A stretch of DNA of 64,000 bases from Ohessyouella blattaphilus (lineage in GTDB: Bacteria; Bacillota; Clostridia; Lachnospirales; Lachnospiraceae). The stretch is from NCBI RefSeq assembly GCF_024721265.1, contig NZ_JAMXOC010000007.1, forward strand, positions 1 to 64,000. Direction: 5' to 3'. Numbering within the stretch: position 1 is the first letter of the stretch; every line of letters starts with the position of its first letter. Made by a program: the position numbers and the translations under genes. Under the pieces are notes generated by a model. The model worked only from the letters and a program-made list of their open reading frames with translations, searched no databases and had not been told where the DNA came from. Shown here one piece after another: positions 8,285-17,074 of this stretch.

Positions 8285-8991
8285 TTCACCTCTGTTTCAT
8301 TCTTAATATCCGACGTAATAGGCAGATAAACAAGGAAAACGCTACCGCTGCCCGGTTGGCTGTTTGCAGTGATTCTCCCATTGTGGTCGGTGATAATAGC
8401 CTGTGAAATATATAGACCATAACCATTTTCTCCATCGTAATCAAAAATTGTCTCAAGCTGCCACTCTTCCATGCCAATCCCAGTATCTTGTACTGTGATA
8501 ACAGCCTCGTTTTGCTGAGAATAGGTGCCGATAGTTATTTCACCGTTACGTGTATGCGATAAGGCATTATTGATCAGATTGATTAACACCTGACGAATCC
8601 GTTGCTCATCAGCACTAACCGGCAGCGGTTCCTTACACAAATTCACCTGTAACCGGTTGCGATTCTTGTTGAGAACCGGATAGCACACCTCGATAATGTT
8701 GCCAATCAACTCGTTAAGCGAGATATCTACCTTCTGATAGCACATTTTCCCTTCCCTGATTCTTTCAATGTCTAAGGCCTGATCAACCATCATCGCCATC
8801 CTTTCTACCTCCGAAGTAATCAAACGCATTTTATCAATTGTATAGTCATCCGCCTTTCCTTTTCGACGCGCATGTTCTTTTGCAAGCTGTGCATAATTAG
8901 AAACGATTGTTAAAGGTGTCCTTAATTCATGAGAAAGATTGGATAGGACTCTAATCCATTGTTTCTTTCCGTTACTATTATTTTCTCCCAT
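8281..8991 (-). CDS. Soluble histidine kinase-like protein (HisKA + reduced HATPase domain)
   Basis: 236 aa from the ATG at 8991, chosen because GGAGGTGCGAAG precedes it; the frame is open seven codons further to a TTG without a site. It has no membrane segment or sensor domain. The H box is LSHELRTPLTIV, the N box NLINNALSHT, the G1 box DTGIGM. It is clearly paralogous to the kinase core of the 648-aa protein at 9869-11815 (VSNYAQL, LNKNRN, LPIT). The segment that in that protein spans the ATP lid and GTGLGLYI is shortened here to a few residues ending NGYGLYI. It may be a weak kinase, a phosphatase or a phosphotransfer partner for the regulator at 9135-9839. Confidence 0.85.
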   Translation of the reverse strand: MGENNSNGKKQWIRVLSNLSHELRTPLTIVSNYAQLAKEHARRKGKADDYTIDKMRLITSEVERMAMMVDQALDIERIREGKMCYQKVDISLNELIGNIIEVCYPVLNKNRNRLQVNLCKEPLPVSADEQRIRQVLINLINNALSHTRNGEITIGTYSQQNEAVITVQDTGIGMEEWQLETIFDYDGENGYGLYISQAIITDHNGRITANSQPGSGSVFLVYLPITSDIKNETEVK

Positions 8992-9055
8992 CTTCGCACC
9001 TCCGACGACCAACCCGACGGCCCATTATTACCGGTAAATACGTAAAAAGACCTCC

Positions 9056-9106
9056 ATTTATTTGTTATCGCATATCCATTGTATATGCGAAGTTTAACAA
9101 ATAAAT
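9056..9106. repeat. 51-bp imperfect palindrome in the leader of the kinase-like gene
   Basis: Perfect 12-base outer arms (ATTTATTTGTTA at 9056-9067 and its complement at 9095-9106) and perfect 7-base inner arms (CGCATAT at 9069-9075, ATATGCG at 9083-9089) surround a 7-base loop, with a small asymmetric bulge. It lies between the shared 29-bp element and the kinase-like start. There is no T-run directly after it on the minus strand, so it is not a standard terminator. It could be a leader RNA hairpin or a protein-binding palindrome. Confidence 0.75.
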
Positions 9107-9110
9107 AGAG

Positions 9111-9139
9111 ATCAAAACGAATTGTTAAGAAATACTAAC
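9111..9139 (-). promoter_or_regulatory. 29-bp shared element, copy 2 (upstream of kinase-like gene)
   Basis: Matches 17090-17118 at 25 of 29 bases. On the minus strand it reads GTTAGTATTTCT then TAACAATTCGTTTTGAT. It can be read as two 11-base direct repeats, the spacing typical of OmpR/PhoB-family binding sites. It overlaps the last codons of the response regulator gene, so it would control the downstream kinase-like/lipoprotein part separately. The cluster's own OmpR-type regulator is the obvious candidate; binding is inferred. Confidence 0.6.
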
Positions 9140-9839
9140 GCTCTTTCGTTGCTAGCATATATCCTTTGCCAAAGATGGTATCCAGATAGGGATAACGCTC
9201 AGGATCGTTATCCTTTGGCATGCCGAGATTTTTCCGCAGTTCGTAGATTTGGATGCGCACATTACTGCTAATCTTCGCATCCTCAATCCCCCATACTTCT
9301 TTGTATATTTCTTTGCCGGAAATGACACGGTCCAAATTCTTAGCCAAATAGAGTAGAATATTAAACTGAATCGGGGTAATGTATTTCTCCTGCCCGCCAA
9401 CTAGGACCCGACGGGTCTGTGTATCCATGTGGATGTCCCCAATATCAATCTTCACAGCGCGCTCTCGCACTTCATCCTCTTTGCGCAGATTCGCTACAAT
9501 ACGGGCGTATAGCTCGTCCATATCGTAGGGCTTGCGGATGTAATCGCTCCCCCCTTTAATAAGACCGCGAATCACATTATCAGAATCACTCAGACAGGTG
9601 AGAAAGAGGACTGGCACCGCAGTTTTTTCTTTAATATTATCTATGAAGTCTATCCCGTTTCCATCGGGTAACATAACATCGAGTAGGATGATATCAGGAT
9701 TGTTATCATCAAGGATCTGTTTGGCCTCGGCAATGGTATCAGCACAGAGCACATTCATTCCCTTCATTAACATATATTCTTGATTGGCAAGCATTACATC
9801 GGTTTCATCTTCAACCAGCAGAATTGTTTTACTTTTCAT
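9135..9839 (-). CDS. OmpR/PhoB-family response regulator
   Basis: 234 aa: receiver domain (about 1-120) with acidic pocket residues near the N-terminus (VEDETD), phospho-acceptor Asp in ILLDVMLPDGNG, Thr/Ser in FLTCLSD and Lys in KPYDMDELYARI; winged-helix DNA-binding domain (about 135-230) ending SNVRIQIYELRKNLG with a YLDTIFGKGYML wing. It is preceded by AAGGAG and lies 29 bases after the 7TM kinase gene, so the two are a pair. It probably binds the 29-bp element found upstream of this cluster and directly after this gene. Confidence 0.93.
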   Translation of the reverse strand: MKSKTILLVEDETDVMLANQEYMLMKGMNVLCADTIAEAKQILDDNNPDIILLDVMLPDGNGIDFIDNIKEKTAVPVLFLTCLSDSDNVIRGLIKGGSDYIRKPYDMDELYARIVANLRKEDEVRERAVKIDIGDIHMDTQTRRVLVGGQEKYITPIQFNILLYLAKNLDRVISGKEIYKEVWGIEDAKISSNVRIQIYELRKNLGMPKDNDPERYPYLDTIFGKGYMLATKER

Positions 9840-9868
9840 TTTAGTTAATCTCCTTATAGGTAAGAACT

Positions 9869-11815
9869 CTAGCTACCGGTAATCGGTAAATAAACAGTAA
9901 GCTTACTACCTTTTCCCACTTCACTTTCAACCGTTATCCGACCATCGTGGTCACGAACAATTGCATTAACAATATAAAGGCCTAAGCCTGTTCCAGTGCT
10001 TTTGTCGTTGGCATCCTTAGTTGTGGTATAACGCTTAAAAATCCCGGCCAACTGTTGTTCCGTCATGCCGATACCTGTATCCTCAACCTCGATGGCAATT
10101 TCATTCTTTTTCGCATATGCTCGTATGGATATAAACCCCTTTTTCGTGAAGCGAACCGCATTATTAATCAGATTAAGCAGAACTTGCTGCATTCGCTTGT
10201 CATCGGCCATCACCGGTGGTAAATCATCAGAGATTTCCGTCTCAAGAGTGTTGCGATTTTTATTAAGAATCGGATAATACACCTCAATCAGGTCATAAAT
10301 TAAAGCCTGAAGATCCGTTTCTTTAAAATCATAGACCATTCGCCCCTCTTCAATTCTGGCGATATCAAGCATCTGATCGACCATCACTGCCATCCGTTCG
10401 GCTTCCGAGGATATCAGCAACATCTTATCCTGCACATAGTCGCCTTTGCCATCGAATTGTTTCATATATTCCTTAGTCAACTGAGCATAATTAGACACTA
10501 CTGTCAGCGGAGTGCGTAGCTCGTGCGACATACTGGAAAGAAACTGGATTCGTTGCTTATCAACTGTTTCCAAGGTTTCATTCTTCGCTGACAGCGCGGC
10601 TTCTTTCTCACGAATTTCTCCCAATTGTCGTTCAACTTGAAGAAAACTGAGAAATAATGCCACCATCTGAATAAAGATAAAGACAACCATCATTCGTAGG
10701 AGTAGACTAATTTGCCCCAGTGGACCAATGTGGATATTCATATAATAAAGTAAATCCTGCAACATGACCCCAAAGAGTAACTCCAGCCCGGCGGCTGATA
10801 CCATCTGACTGGACATGACACTCTTACGAATTTTGATCACTCTGTAAAAAAGATAGACTATGACTACTGCTCCTAGGATGACGAAAAAAATCGCAGACAG
10901 TCGCGGCAACTGGCCCCTGGTAAAGACTGAAATGGCAATAAACAGGAGGATGCCGGCATAAACTCGGCGCCTACCGATACCACCAATTAATACAGGAAAC
11001 AATGAATTGATATAAGCAAAGAGCAGAATAAGCAGCAAACCAAACACCACATATTGTAAGGTGAATATCGGTTCCATCAATGAGCCCTGTTTCATCATTA
11101 TGAAAAACTGGTCTCTAAAAAATAAATCTTGGATTGATAAAACCAGACAGATAAGTGAGAAAATCAGGTTTGACTTATTTTTGTGATTAAATAGATACAT
11201 CCCGGCAAAGATGATAAACCCCATCAGATACACAGCCAGAATTGTATATTTTAAAAAATCTCGATGTGTCTGCAGGCGATAAATCAATGACGGCGAACCA
11301 ATCGTAATGGTCGGATTGTGGGAATCTGCGGTGCGAAAATTGGAATATTGTAAAACCAGTTCGATATTACTGTCAATCGGATTAGCCGAAAGATATACAT
11401 TGCGTCTGGCCGGAACATACACATCTTCAAACTGACTGACAATTCCAACTTCATCGACCTTCTCACCATTGACATAAATGCGCGAGGCGAATTCTGGGCT
11501 ATTAAACATCAATACATATGAATCGTTGATATCGTCGTTAGTAACTTTAAGATTGGCGGCAAATGTGCCATAATTCGCCGGTTCGTTACCGACTTGGCCA
11601 CGGTATAGCTCGTCCGGTGTTAGCAACTGATCTGGATAATGAACAAAGGCGTCCGTTTCAGCCGCCTGCGTATCAAAAGGAAAAGTGATTAAATCGACCA
11701 CTCCGTCATCACCACCTACCGCTGTAACTGGAAAGTTCCCGATGAAAAAGATACCCAGAATCACACCAACAACAATTATTACAAATCCTAAAATAGACCC
11801 TACCGTTTGTCTCAT
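9869..11815 (-). CDS. Membrane sensor histidine kinase with 7TMR-DISM-like sensor
   Basis: 648 aa. Order: N-terminal membrane segment (about 8-28), an extracellular beta-rich region (about 35-185), a block of seven hydrophobic helices (about 190-400), a short coiled coil (about 400-430), HisKA with FLSSMSHELRTPLTVV near 430 and a complete HATPase domain (NLINNAVRFT, DTGIGM, GTGLGLYI). This layout is that of 7TMR-DISM receptors, which often bind carbohydrate or other small extracellular ligands through the exposed domain. Its start overlaps the stop of the glycosyltransferase gene by 4 bases, so the sensor is physically coupled to polysaccharide synthesis genes. The ligand is unknown. Confidence 0.9.
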   Translation of the reverse strand: MRQTVGSILGFVIIVVGVILGIFFIGNFPVTAVGGDDGVVDLITFPFDTQAAETDAFVHYPDQLLTPDELYRGQVGNEPANYGTFAANLKVTNDDINDSYVLMFNSPEFASRIYVNGEKVDEVGIVSQFEDVYVPARRNVYLSANPIDSNIELVLQYSNFRTADSHNPTITIGSPSLIYRLQTHRDFLKYTILAVYLMGFIIFAGMYLFNHKNKSNLIFSLICLVLSIQDLFFRDQFFIMMKQGSLMEPIFTLQYVVFGLLLILLFAYINSLFPVLIGGIGRRRVYAGILLFIAISVFTRGQLPRLSAIFFVILGAVVIVYLFYRVIKIRKSVMSSQMVSAAGLELLFGVMLQDLLYYMNIHIGPLGQISLLLRMMVVFIFIQMVALFLSFLQVERQLGEIREKEAALSAKNETLETVDKQRIQFLSSMSHELRTPLTVVSNYAQLTKEYMKQFDGKGDYVQDKMLLISSEAERMAVMVDQMLDIARIEEGRMVYDFKETDLQALIYDLIEVYYPILNKNRNTLETEISDDLPPVMADDKRMQQVLLNLINNAVRFTKKGFISIRAYAKKNEIAIEVEDTGIGMTEQQLAGIFKRYTTTKDANDKSTGTGLGLYIVNAIVRDHDGRITVESEVGKGSKLTVYLPITGS

Positions 11816-13701
11816 AGCGAATCCTCGTTAACCATTATATTAGATTGAGAAAAGCTTTTATTAAAAAAGCGTATCGGTGCTGAATAAAGCTGGGGCGTCA
11901 TAATAATCGGAACCAGCACAGACACTAAGAATATATAAGTATAGGTAAGCAGCGTCGGCAACTCGACATGTAGTCGCAACCAGATGAATATACAACGCTC
12001 AATGCACATTATCATCACTGGTAAAAGCCCTTTATTTCTCTTATAAAAATTCCACAAAAGCCGAATCCCATCAACGAAGCGATAGTCAATACTGTCAACA
12101 TTGGTCGTCGGGAAGGCTTTCACACGCCGACGCAGACGATCGGAAAAATAACTAAAAAAACCAGCTAAAATCGAGTGGGTATGCCCCAAGTTAGTAAGTG
12201 CCAACAAAGTTGTGTGACCAAGATTAGCGCGGCGTTCAGAAGGTAATCGCTTCCGCATAATCAAACTTCTAATACATGGCAGAATGATAAAGCCGATATT
12301 ACACAAAATAAAGCCCGCCCAGATCAGGTTGACATTCCCAAAATAACACTCCAGCAGTGCTGTCGGCAGTAACATAGCTGCATTGAAACAGGAGAAAAAA
12401 TACATAATCATAAACATAGTGTCGCAACTTCTGGTCTGCCCAGGGATAATCGTTCCCTGAAAAAGCATCTCCAGCAGTCCATAGTTGTAGCGAAACTGCT
12501 TGGAAGTCTCTTCAGCAAAAGTGCGGCTAACTACTTCTGTAAACTCCAAGCCTTTAAACTGTACGTATTTGCCATGATAGCCGTGATTATAGAAATCAAT
12601 TGCCTTAGCGTAATCCTCCGAGACTCGGTCTTCCGGCCATAATCCGGTTACCGTCAATAAGCTTTTTTTGACGAATACATTGTGTCCAACCAGTGGCACA
12701 AAGTACCCCTGCAAAGCCTTGCATGGCCAAATATTATGAAATAGATTATTGGTATTATACCCAACCGCTTTCGTAAAATAGTTTTCACTAATATTGGCCG
12801 CACGAGTAGCACACTGAACATAAGCAAGCTTTTCATCCCCGACAAATTCCGGTGCCACCGCTGCCAAAATCCCAGGGCTTAGACCGGAGTCCTTATCTAG
12901 CAAAAGGATAATCTCGGATATCGTGATATCGCCTTCGTAATACCCTCCTTCAAAATCGCCACCAGCTCCCGTTAACATCCCGAAATACTCGCCTTCAGAT
13001 AAACGTTCGGCAAGTCGATAGGTATAATTTAAATTTGAAGCTTTCTTAAATTTACCGGTGCGTCCGGATGTCGGTCTGGCAACAAAGCCTATTTCAAAGT
13101 CTCGATAAAAAAGGATGCGTCTAGCTGCCAAGCGTTCCAACTGGGAAAGATTCGCGATATTAATTTGGTACTGACTGATAAGTGTTTCCACTGCTTCCTG
13201 GGTACAGCTTCCACCTAGCATCTGAGCCAATCCGTCATCAGAAATCACCAAATTAGCTTTCTTCCCGGTTTCGTTACGAAAATGCTTGATTGCCTGCATG
13301 CTCTGACGAATGGTTTCAAAAATCACCTCGTTTTGTTCCATATAAACAGGGATGCTGATCGTAACTGGCAAAAGAGTCGTCTTATCGATATCGCTTCTAG
13401 CAGTATTCGCGTAATTTCGGCAATTAATTTCGGCTTCACCGGATAAAATAGCCGTCACTGACGGTCGCATCGACCATAAGACATCGGCAACATAACAAAA
13501 TGGATAGATAAAAAATATGTACGAGATAATTAGTCTAAAGATCGTATAAGGAGAAGGATTTGCAACATAAAGAAACAGCCTTATATGCATTGCCAAATCA
13601 ATAATAAGAGCCATGATATAAGGCCAAACTCCGCATACTTCGTTCCCGAGGCAAGGTGGTATATTTCTATCTTTTTTTCTCTTACTCACTCCATCACCCA
13701 C
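11812..13701 (-). CDS. Membrane glycosyltransferase family 2 (cellulose-synthase-like)
   Basis: 629 aa from a GTG preceded by GAGGTAG. Two N-terminal hydrophobic helices (about 25-75) are followed by a GT-A catalytic region with LLLDKDS (DxD-type metal site), SEDYAKAID (ED, catalytic base) and KQFRYNYG (in the place of the Q-x-x-R-W motif), then several C-terminal membrane helices. This is the architecture of processive synthases that make and export a polysaccharide. The YN instead of W in the last motif makes the product uncertain. The next upstream gene encodes a six-hairpin-glycosidase-like lipoprotein, a pairing reminiscent of BcsA with BcsZ. No PilZ domain is seen. Confidence 0.85.
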   Translation of the reverse strand: MGDGVSKRKKDRNIPPCLGNEVCGVWPYIMALIIDLAMHIRLFLYVANPSPYTIFRLIISYIFFIYPFCYVADVLWSMRPSVTAILSGEAEINCRNYANTARSDIDKTTLLPVTISIPVYMEQNEVIFETIRQSMQAIKHFRNETGKKANLVISDDGLAQMLGGSCTQEAVETLISQYQINIANLSQLERLAARRILFYRDFEIGFVARPTSGRTGKFKKASNLNYTYRLAERLSEGEYFGMLTGAGGDFEGGYYEGDITISEIILLLDKDSGLSPGILAAVAPEFVGDEKLAYVQCATRAANISENYFTKAVGYNTNNLFHNIWPCKALQGYFVPLVGHNVFVKKSLLTVTGLWPEDRVSEDYAKAIDFYNHGYHGKYVQFKGLEFTEVVSRTFAEETSKQFRYNYGLLEMLFQGTIIPGQTRSCDTMFMIMYFFSCFNAAMLLPTALLECYFGNVNLIWAGFILCNIGFIILPCIRSLIMRKRLPSERRANLGHTTLLALTNLGHTHSILAGFFSYFSDRLRRRVKAFPTTNVDSIDYRFVDGIRLLWNFYKRNKGLLPVMIMCIERCIFIWLRLHVELPTLLTYTYIFLVSVLVPIIMTPQLYSAPIRFFNKSFSQSNIMVNEDSL

Positions 13702-13734
13702 TTAACTACCTCTTCGCACCGCGCATCAAATCGC

Positions 13735-15051
13735 CTATAGCAACACTGCCATTGGATTTACGCCCATCTGAGCAAATGCCAACCAACTAGTCGCGCTAAT
13801 GCTCTTAACCTTATGGAATTCCCATTTAACATCTGTACCACTTACTACGAACCCGGTCGATACACTATCCCTATCGGCAGCCGTGATGCTCCCCTCCTCA
13901 TCCATTTGCGAATTAAGGTATTCTAGCACCTTTTCATATGCCGCTGTTTTACCATATACCTTATAACACACTGCCATTTGTGCAGTTCCTTCATTCCAAA
14001 TCCCGTCCAAATCGCCATTACTAAAATCAAATCCCGCCTCAACGGCAATTTCTTCCTCTACAAAAGCAAAAACTTTCTCCACATCGGGTACATCCTCGCC
14101 CAATGCTAGCAGTGCCCAAGTATTCGTGTCAAGTGGCAACACACCCTCGCTGATTGTCTCCCCGTCGTCTTCGGTGCCAGTATAGAAGCAGTCCTTTTCC
14201 TTATTATACATTGCCATGACAAAATCTTTAGCATATTCACCAGCTTCCATATATTCACCAGCTTTCTCTGAGTCACCGTTTCGAATCAGCCCTGAAAGCA
14301 TGGCAAAAGCCGTCACTAAATCAATATTGTGCTCGGTGGATTTGTATGTCACCTTGGCTTGATTCTTGTCATCCCACCCCTCAAATCCACTCGTAAATCC
14401 GCCAGCGCCGGTTTCTGAGCGCAATCTTAAAATAAAATCGCCAACCTTAACCGCCGCCTCAAGATACTCCTCCGCTTTTTCTTCGGAAGCATTTCGCGCA
14501 ACCTCGCAAAGACCGATAATCGCCCAGGCCATATTCCCTGTTGAGGAGGCAATGGAATAATAATCTTCATGCCAATTTCCGTCTTTCCAAATACCTGGCA
14601 TCCGCATCGAACGTTTTCCACCCCAGAAAGACCAATTCGCTTCGTCTTTAGGATTACCACCAATATAGGCGTTACGTAGTCGACCATCTGAGAAGCTGCG
14701 ATCCTGATCCATGGCATAAAGAATCGCGTCGGCAATCACTTCTGCATGATTCTGCGCGCCGGCAGACGATAGAGCCATCATTGCCAGGGCGTTGTCATAC
14801 AGATAGGCGATTTCATCTTCGCCACCGGCACCGTCACCACCGATATAAAGAAAGCCCTCACAGTCCCGAACCCGAGTCGCTAGGTAAGCTACTGCCGGAG
14901 ATATTTCTTTCAGTTCTGCATAACTTAATCCTGCCTCTTCATCTAATATTTTTTCTCGGCCGCAACCGGACAGAAGGCCGGCTAAAAACGTCAAAATACA
15001 AACCATTGCCATCAACCGACCTATCCCTTTATTTTTGAATGCTATTCTCAT
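13735..15051 (-). CDS. Predicted lipoprotein, six-hairpin glycosidase-like
   Basis: 438 aa with signal peptide and lipobox LSGC (cysteine near residue 30). The mature part contains repeating helical segments with aromatic and acidic residues (YLYDNALAMMAL, WSFWGGKRSMRMPG, STGNMAWAIIGL, LPLDTNTWALLAL, DGIWNEGTAQMAV), the pattern of (alpha/alpha)6-barrel glycoside hydrolases and lyases. Candidate catalytic acids include the Asp in LYDNA and Glu in WNEGTAQ. It sits next to the family 2 synthase, so it may trim, edit or release the polymer. The exact family is not assigned. It seems to have its own promoter at 15099-15127. Confidence 0.7.
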   Translation of the reverse strand: MRIAFKNKGIGRLMAMVCILTFLAGLLSGCGREKILDEEAGLSYAELKEISPAVAYLATRVRDCEGFLYIGGDGAGGEDEIAYLYDNALAMMALSSAGAQNHAEVIADAILYAMDQDRSFSDGRLRNAYIGGNPKDEANWSFWGGKRSMRMPGIWKDGNWHEDYYSIASSTGNMAWAIIGLCEVARNASEEKAEEYLEAAVKVGDFILRLRSETGAGGFTSGFEGWDDKNQAKVTYKSTEHNIDLVTAFAMLSGLIRNGDSEKAGEYMEAGEYAKDFVMAMYNKEKDCFYTGTEDDGETISEGVLPLDTNTWALLALGEDVPDVEKVFAFVEEEIAVEAGFDFSNGDLDGIWNEGTAQMAVCYKVYGKTAAYEKVLEYLNSQMDEEGSITAADRDSVSTGFVVSGTDVKWEFHKVKSISATSWLAFAQMGVNPMAVLL

Positions 15052-15098
15052 CTTCGCCCTCGTCTCTCATGGCACATTTATGTCGCCTTACTGGCATT

Positions 15099-15127
15099 AT
15101 TATATCATCACTAATATGGGTAATCAA
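15099..15127 (-). promoter_or_regulatory. Internal promoter upstream of the glycosidase-like lipoprotein
   Basis: Minus strand TTGATT (15122-15127), 17 bases, TATAAT (15099-15104) with an upstream TG (extended -10). It overlaps the last codons of the 451-aa lipoprotein gene, whose stop is at 15111. It would give the glycosidase, synthase and two-component genes expression independent of the first promoter. Confidence 0.6.
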
Positions 15128-16466
15128 TGCCTCTCGAGCCAAGGTTTCCATCAGCCACATTGTACAATGTCAGAGTATAGGTGTACCCACCTTGAACACC
15201 TATTATATCTGACGATTCCTGATAAGTTCCGCCTGGCCCAAAAGCATGGTCATTGCCATACCAAGTGTCACCCCATCCTTGTATCAACCTATAGTTACCC
15301 GGCGGCAGACTAACGGACAATGATTCCCCCTTTTTTACGAAAGCCTTTAAAACCTCGGCGCCACTTTCGTTGATAAAAGTAAGGTGCTTGTCGGGGACAT
15401 CCCCGCTACTGCTGATAGAAATCGGCGATCCGGATCCGGATTGACTAAGAACTGAGGTTCCGGGTCGCGGCTGCTCTGGAATTACGCAAGCTTTATTAAT
15501 CTTATCGACAGCTTCCTTGACGATAGCTGTTCGTTTATCACTAATTGCTTCTGTCATAATGTTCTGATCGTTATAGCCAAGACTATAACCTTCATTTGCC
15601 TTTTCGATAAAGAATTCGGCCTCCTTCGTGTCGCTAATATCGGCAATAGCATCACCAATCTTGGCAGTGATTTCACTATAGCCACTCTCGTAACTGATTT
15701 CTTTAAAAATGTGCTGACCTTCTTTTGATTTTGCTTCAACATAAGCATCCATAATACGGCCATATAACTTCTCGGGATCTTTATAAGTAATCTTAGCGGT
15801 AAAACCATGCTCTTTCACCGATACGTCTTCGACCTCTATGGTGTCTAGGTATTCTTGCTCGGTGAAAACTCCAGCCAGAATTTCATCCATGCTCTCAGCT
15901 ACTCGCAACTTGTGATACTCAAGATCCTCATCCAGAAAAGCATATATTTTATCAGATATCCCTTGCGATGCAGCACCTGCGAGTGCCTGCGCTTCAGGTG
16001 CAGGCAAGGAGCATTTCCAGCCTTCTTCCTGCTTGGTAAGCGTGACTTCAATGATACGATTTTGCCAATCAATCCCCTTATCCTTCGTAATCATCTCTTC
16101 CAGCTTTTGCCTAGCCTTATCGCGATATTCCTGCTCGTATGCAGATGATGTAGTTTCTCCAAGCGTGGAATCAGGTAATTCGATATCAACATCCTTCATC
16201 GCAACTTTGGAAAGATCTGGCACCTTAACCTTAATTGTATAGGTGGTGGCCTTGTTCTCGGCCTTCTCTTTGTCTTCCTTTATCTGCTCTTTAACCTGTT
16301 GCTTCAAATCTTCACACATAAATGTCGATAATTCATGTTCTTCCATGACTATCCGGTCAAATTCTGCTTCAATGGCTCCCGTATGATTACCTAATGTCCT
16401 TTGACACCCCCAAAGAGACAAGATTATAGCCACCAAACCTATAATTGCGATAAGCTTTTTTCTCAT
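15111..16466 (-). CDS. Predicted lipoprotein, paralogue of the C-terminal part of the 534-aa lipoprotein
   Basis: 451 aa with lipobox LWGC (cysteine near residue 21). Residues about 30-290 are paralogous to the C-terminal region of the 534-aa lipoprotein (shared TYTIKVKVPDLSKV-type strand, AYEQEYRDKARQKLEEMI helix, GGW/EGW turn). A Ser/Gly-rich linker (about 340-360) leads to a C-terminal beta domain with PPGNYRLIQGWGDTWYG and a second FGPGG segment, which may bind ligand. The start codon overlaps the stop of the 187-aa lipoprotein gene by one base (TAATG), so the two are translationally coupled. The function is unknown. Confidence 0.78.
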   Translation of the reverse strand: MRKKLIAIIGLVAIILSLWGCQRTLGNHTGAIEAEFDRIVMEEHELSTFMCEDLKQQVKEQIKEDKEKAENKATTYTIKVKVPDLSKVAMKDVDIELPDSTLGETTSSAYEQEYRDKARQKLEEMITKDKGIDWQNRIIEVTLTKQEEGWKCSLPAPEAQALAGAASQGISDKIYAFLDEDLEYHKLRVAESMDEILAGVFTEQEYLDTIEVEDVSVKEHGFTAKITYKDPEKLYGRIMDAYVEAKSKEGQHIFKEISYESGYSEITAKIGDAIADISDTKEAEFFIEKANEGYSLGYNDQNIMTEAISDKRTAIVKEAVDKINKACVIPEQPRPGTSVLSQSGSGSPISISSSGDVPDKHLTFINESGAEVLKAFVKKGESLSVSLPPGNYRLIQGWGDTWYGNDHAFGPGGTYQESSDIIGVQGGYTYTLTLYNVADGNLGSRGIDYPY

Positions 16467-17029
16467 TATTTGTCTCCTTCCTCTTCCGTTTCCTCATCTG
16501 CGGCCGGCTTATATTGCCCTTCTGCAACTAGGTTTCCGTCAATCGTTAAAACATAGGTATGTGCTGCCGTAATTCCACTTTCAGTTTTAATGTGCGCTGA
16601 TAAGGTATTTGCGCCGGCAACACCAAAGTTGCCCTTATCTTCCTGGACATACTCTTTACCGTTCTCATCAGTAACCACCAACATTACTGTACCTGAAGCA
16701 TCTTCATCCAAGGTAAAATCGACATTTAAAGTCAACAGCTTATCACCGGCGGCTCCCAGTTTCATCGTTCCCGTCGACTGCCCATTAAACAAGAATACAA
16801 TATCCTGCTCCGTCGGCATCAGCATCATCGTTGATGGACCAATCATCACCTTATCTAAGGAAAAACCATGTGCATCGTATCGCCCCACCACTTCATCATC
16901 TTTTGCATCCTCGCTCGCTGCTGATGTGCTTTTGTCTGCATTAGTGTATAAGGTCTTGGCCTTATTGCAACCAGCCAAGGCCAGAGTCATAACCAAAATC
17001 ATTATCATTGTAATTACTTTTCTTTTCAT
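16466..17029 (-). CDS. Predicted small lipoprotein, paralogue of the N-terminal part of the 534-aa lipoprotein
   Basis: 187 aa from the ATG at 17029, chosen because AAGGAGG lies just upstream; an in-frame GTG six codons earlier has no site. The signal peptide ends in lipobox LAGC. The mature domain is beta-rich with LTLNVDFTLDEDASGT and ends TIDGNLVAEGQYKPA, matching the N-terminal half of the 534-aa lipoprotein (about 60-200). A Glu-rich tail follows. It is the first gene of the cluster, directly behind the 29-bp element and a -10 box. The function is unknown. Confidence 0.78.
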   Translation of the reverse strand: MKRKVITMIMILVMTLALAGCNKAKTLYTNADKSTSAASEDAKDDEVVGRYDAHGFSLDKVMIGPSTMMLMPTEQDIVFLFNGQSTGTMKLGAAGDKLLTLNVDFTLDEDASGTVMLVVTDENGKEYVQEDKGNFGVAGANTLSAHIKTESGITAAHTYVLTIDGNLVAEGQYKPAADEETEEEGDK

Positions 17030-17074
17030 GACTATTCCCTCCTTCACCCAATCTTCTGTCTCTTACGCCAGTGT

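Noticed and set aside
8992-9012. N-terminal extension of the kinase-like protein from a TTG
   Set aside because: The ATG at 8991 has a well-placed GGAGGT; the TTG has none.
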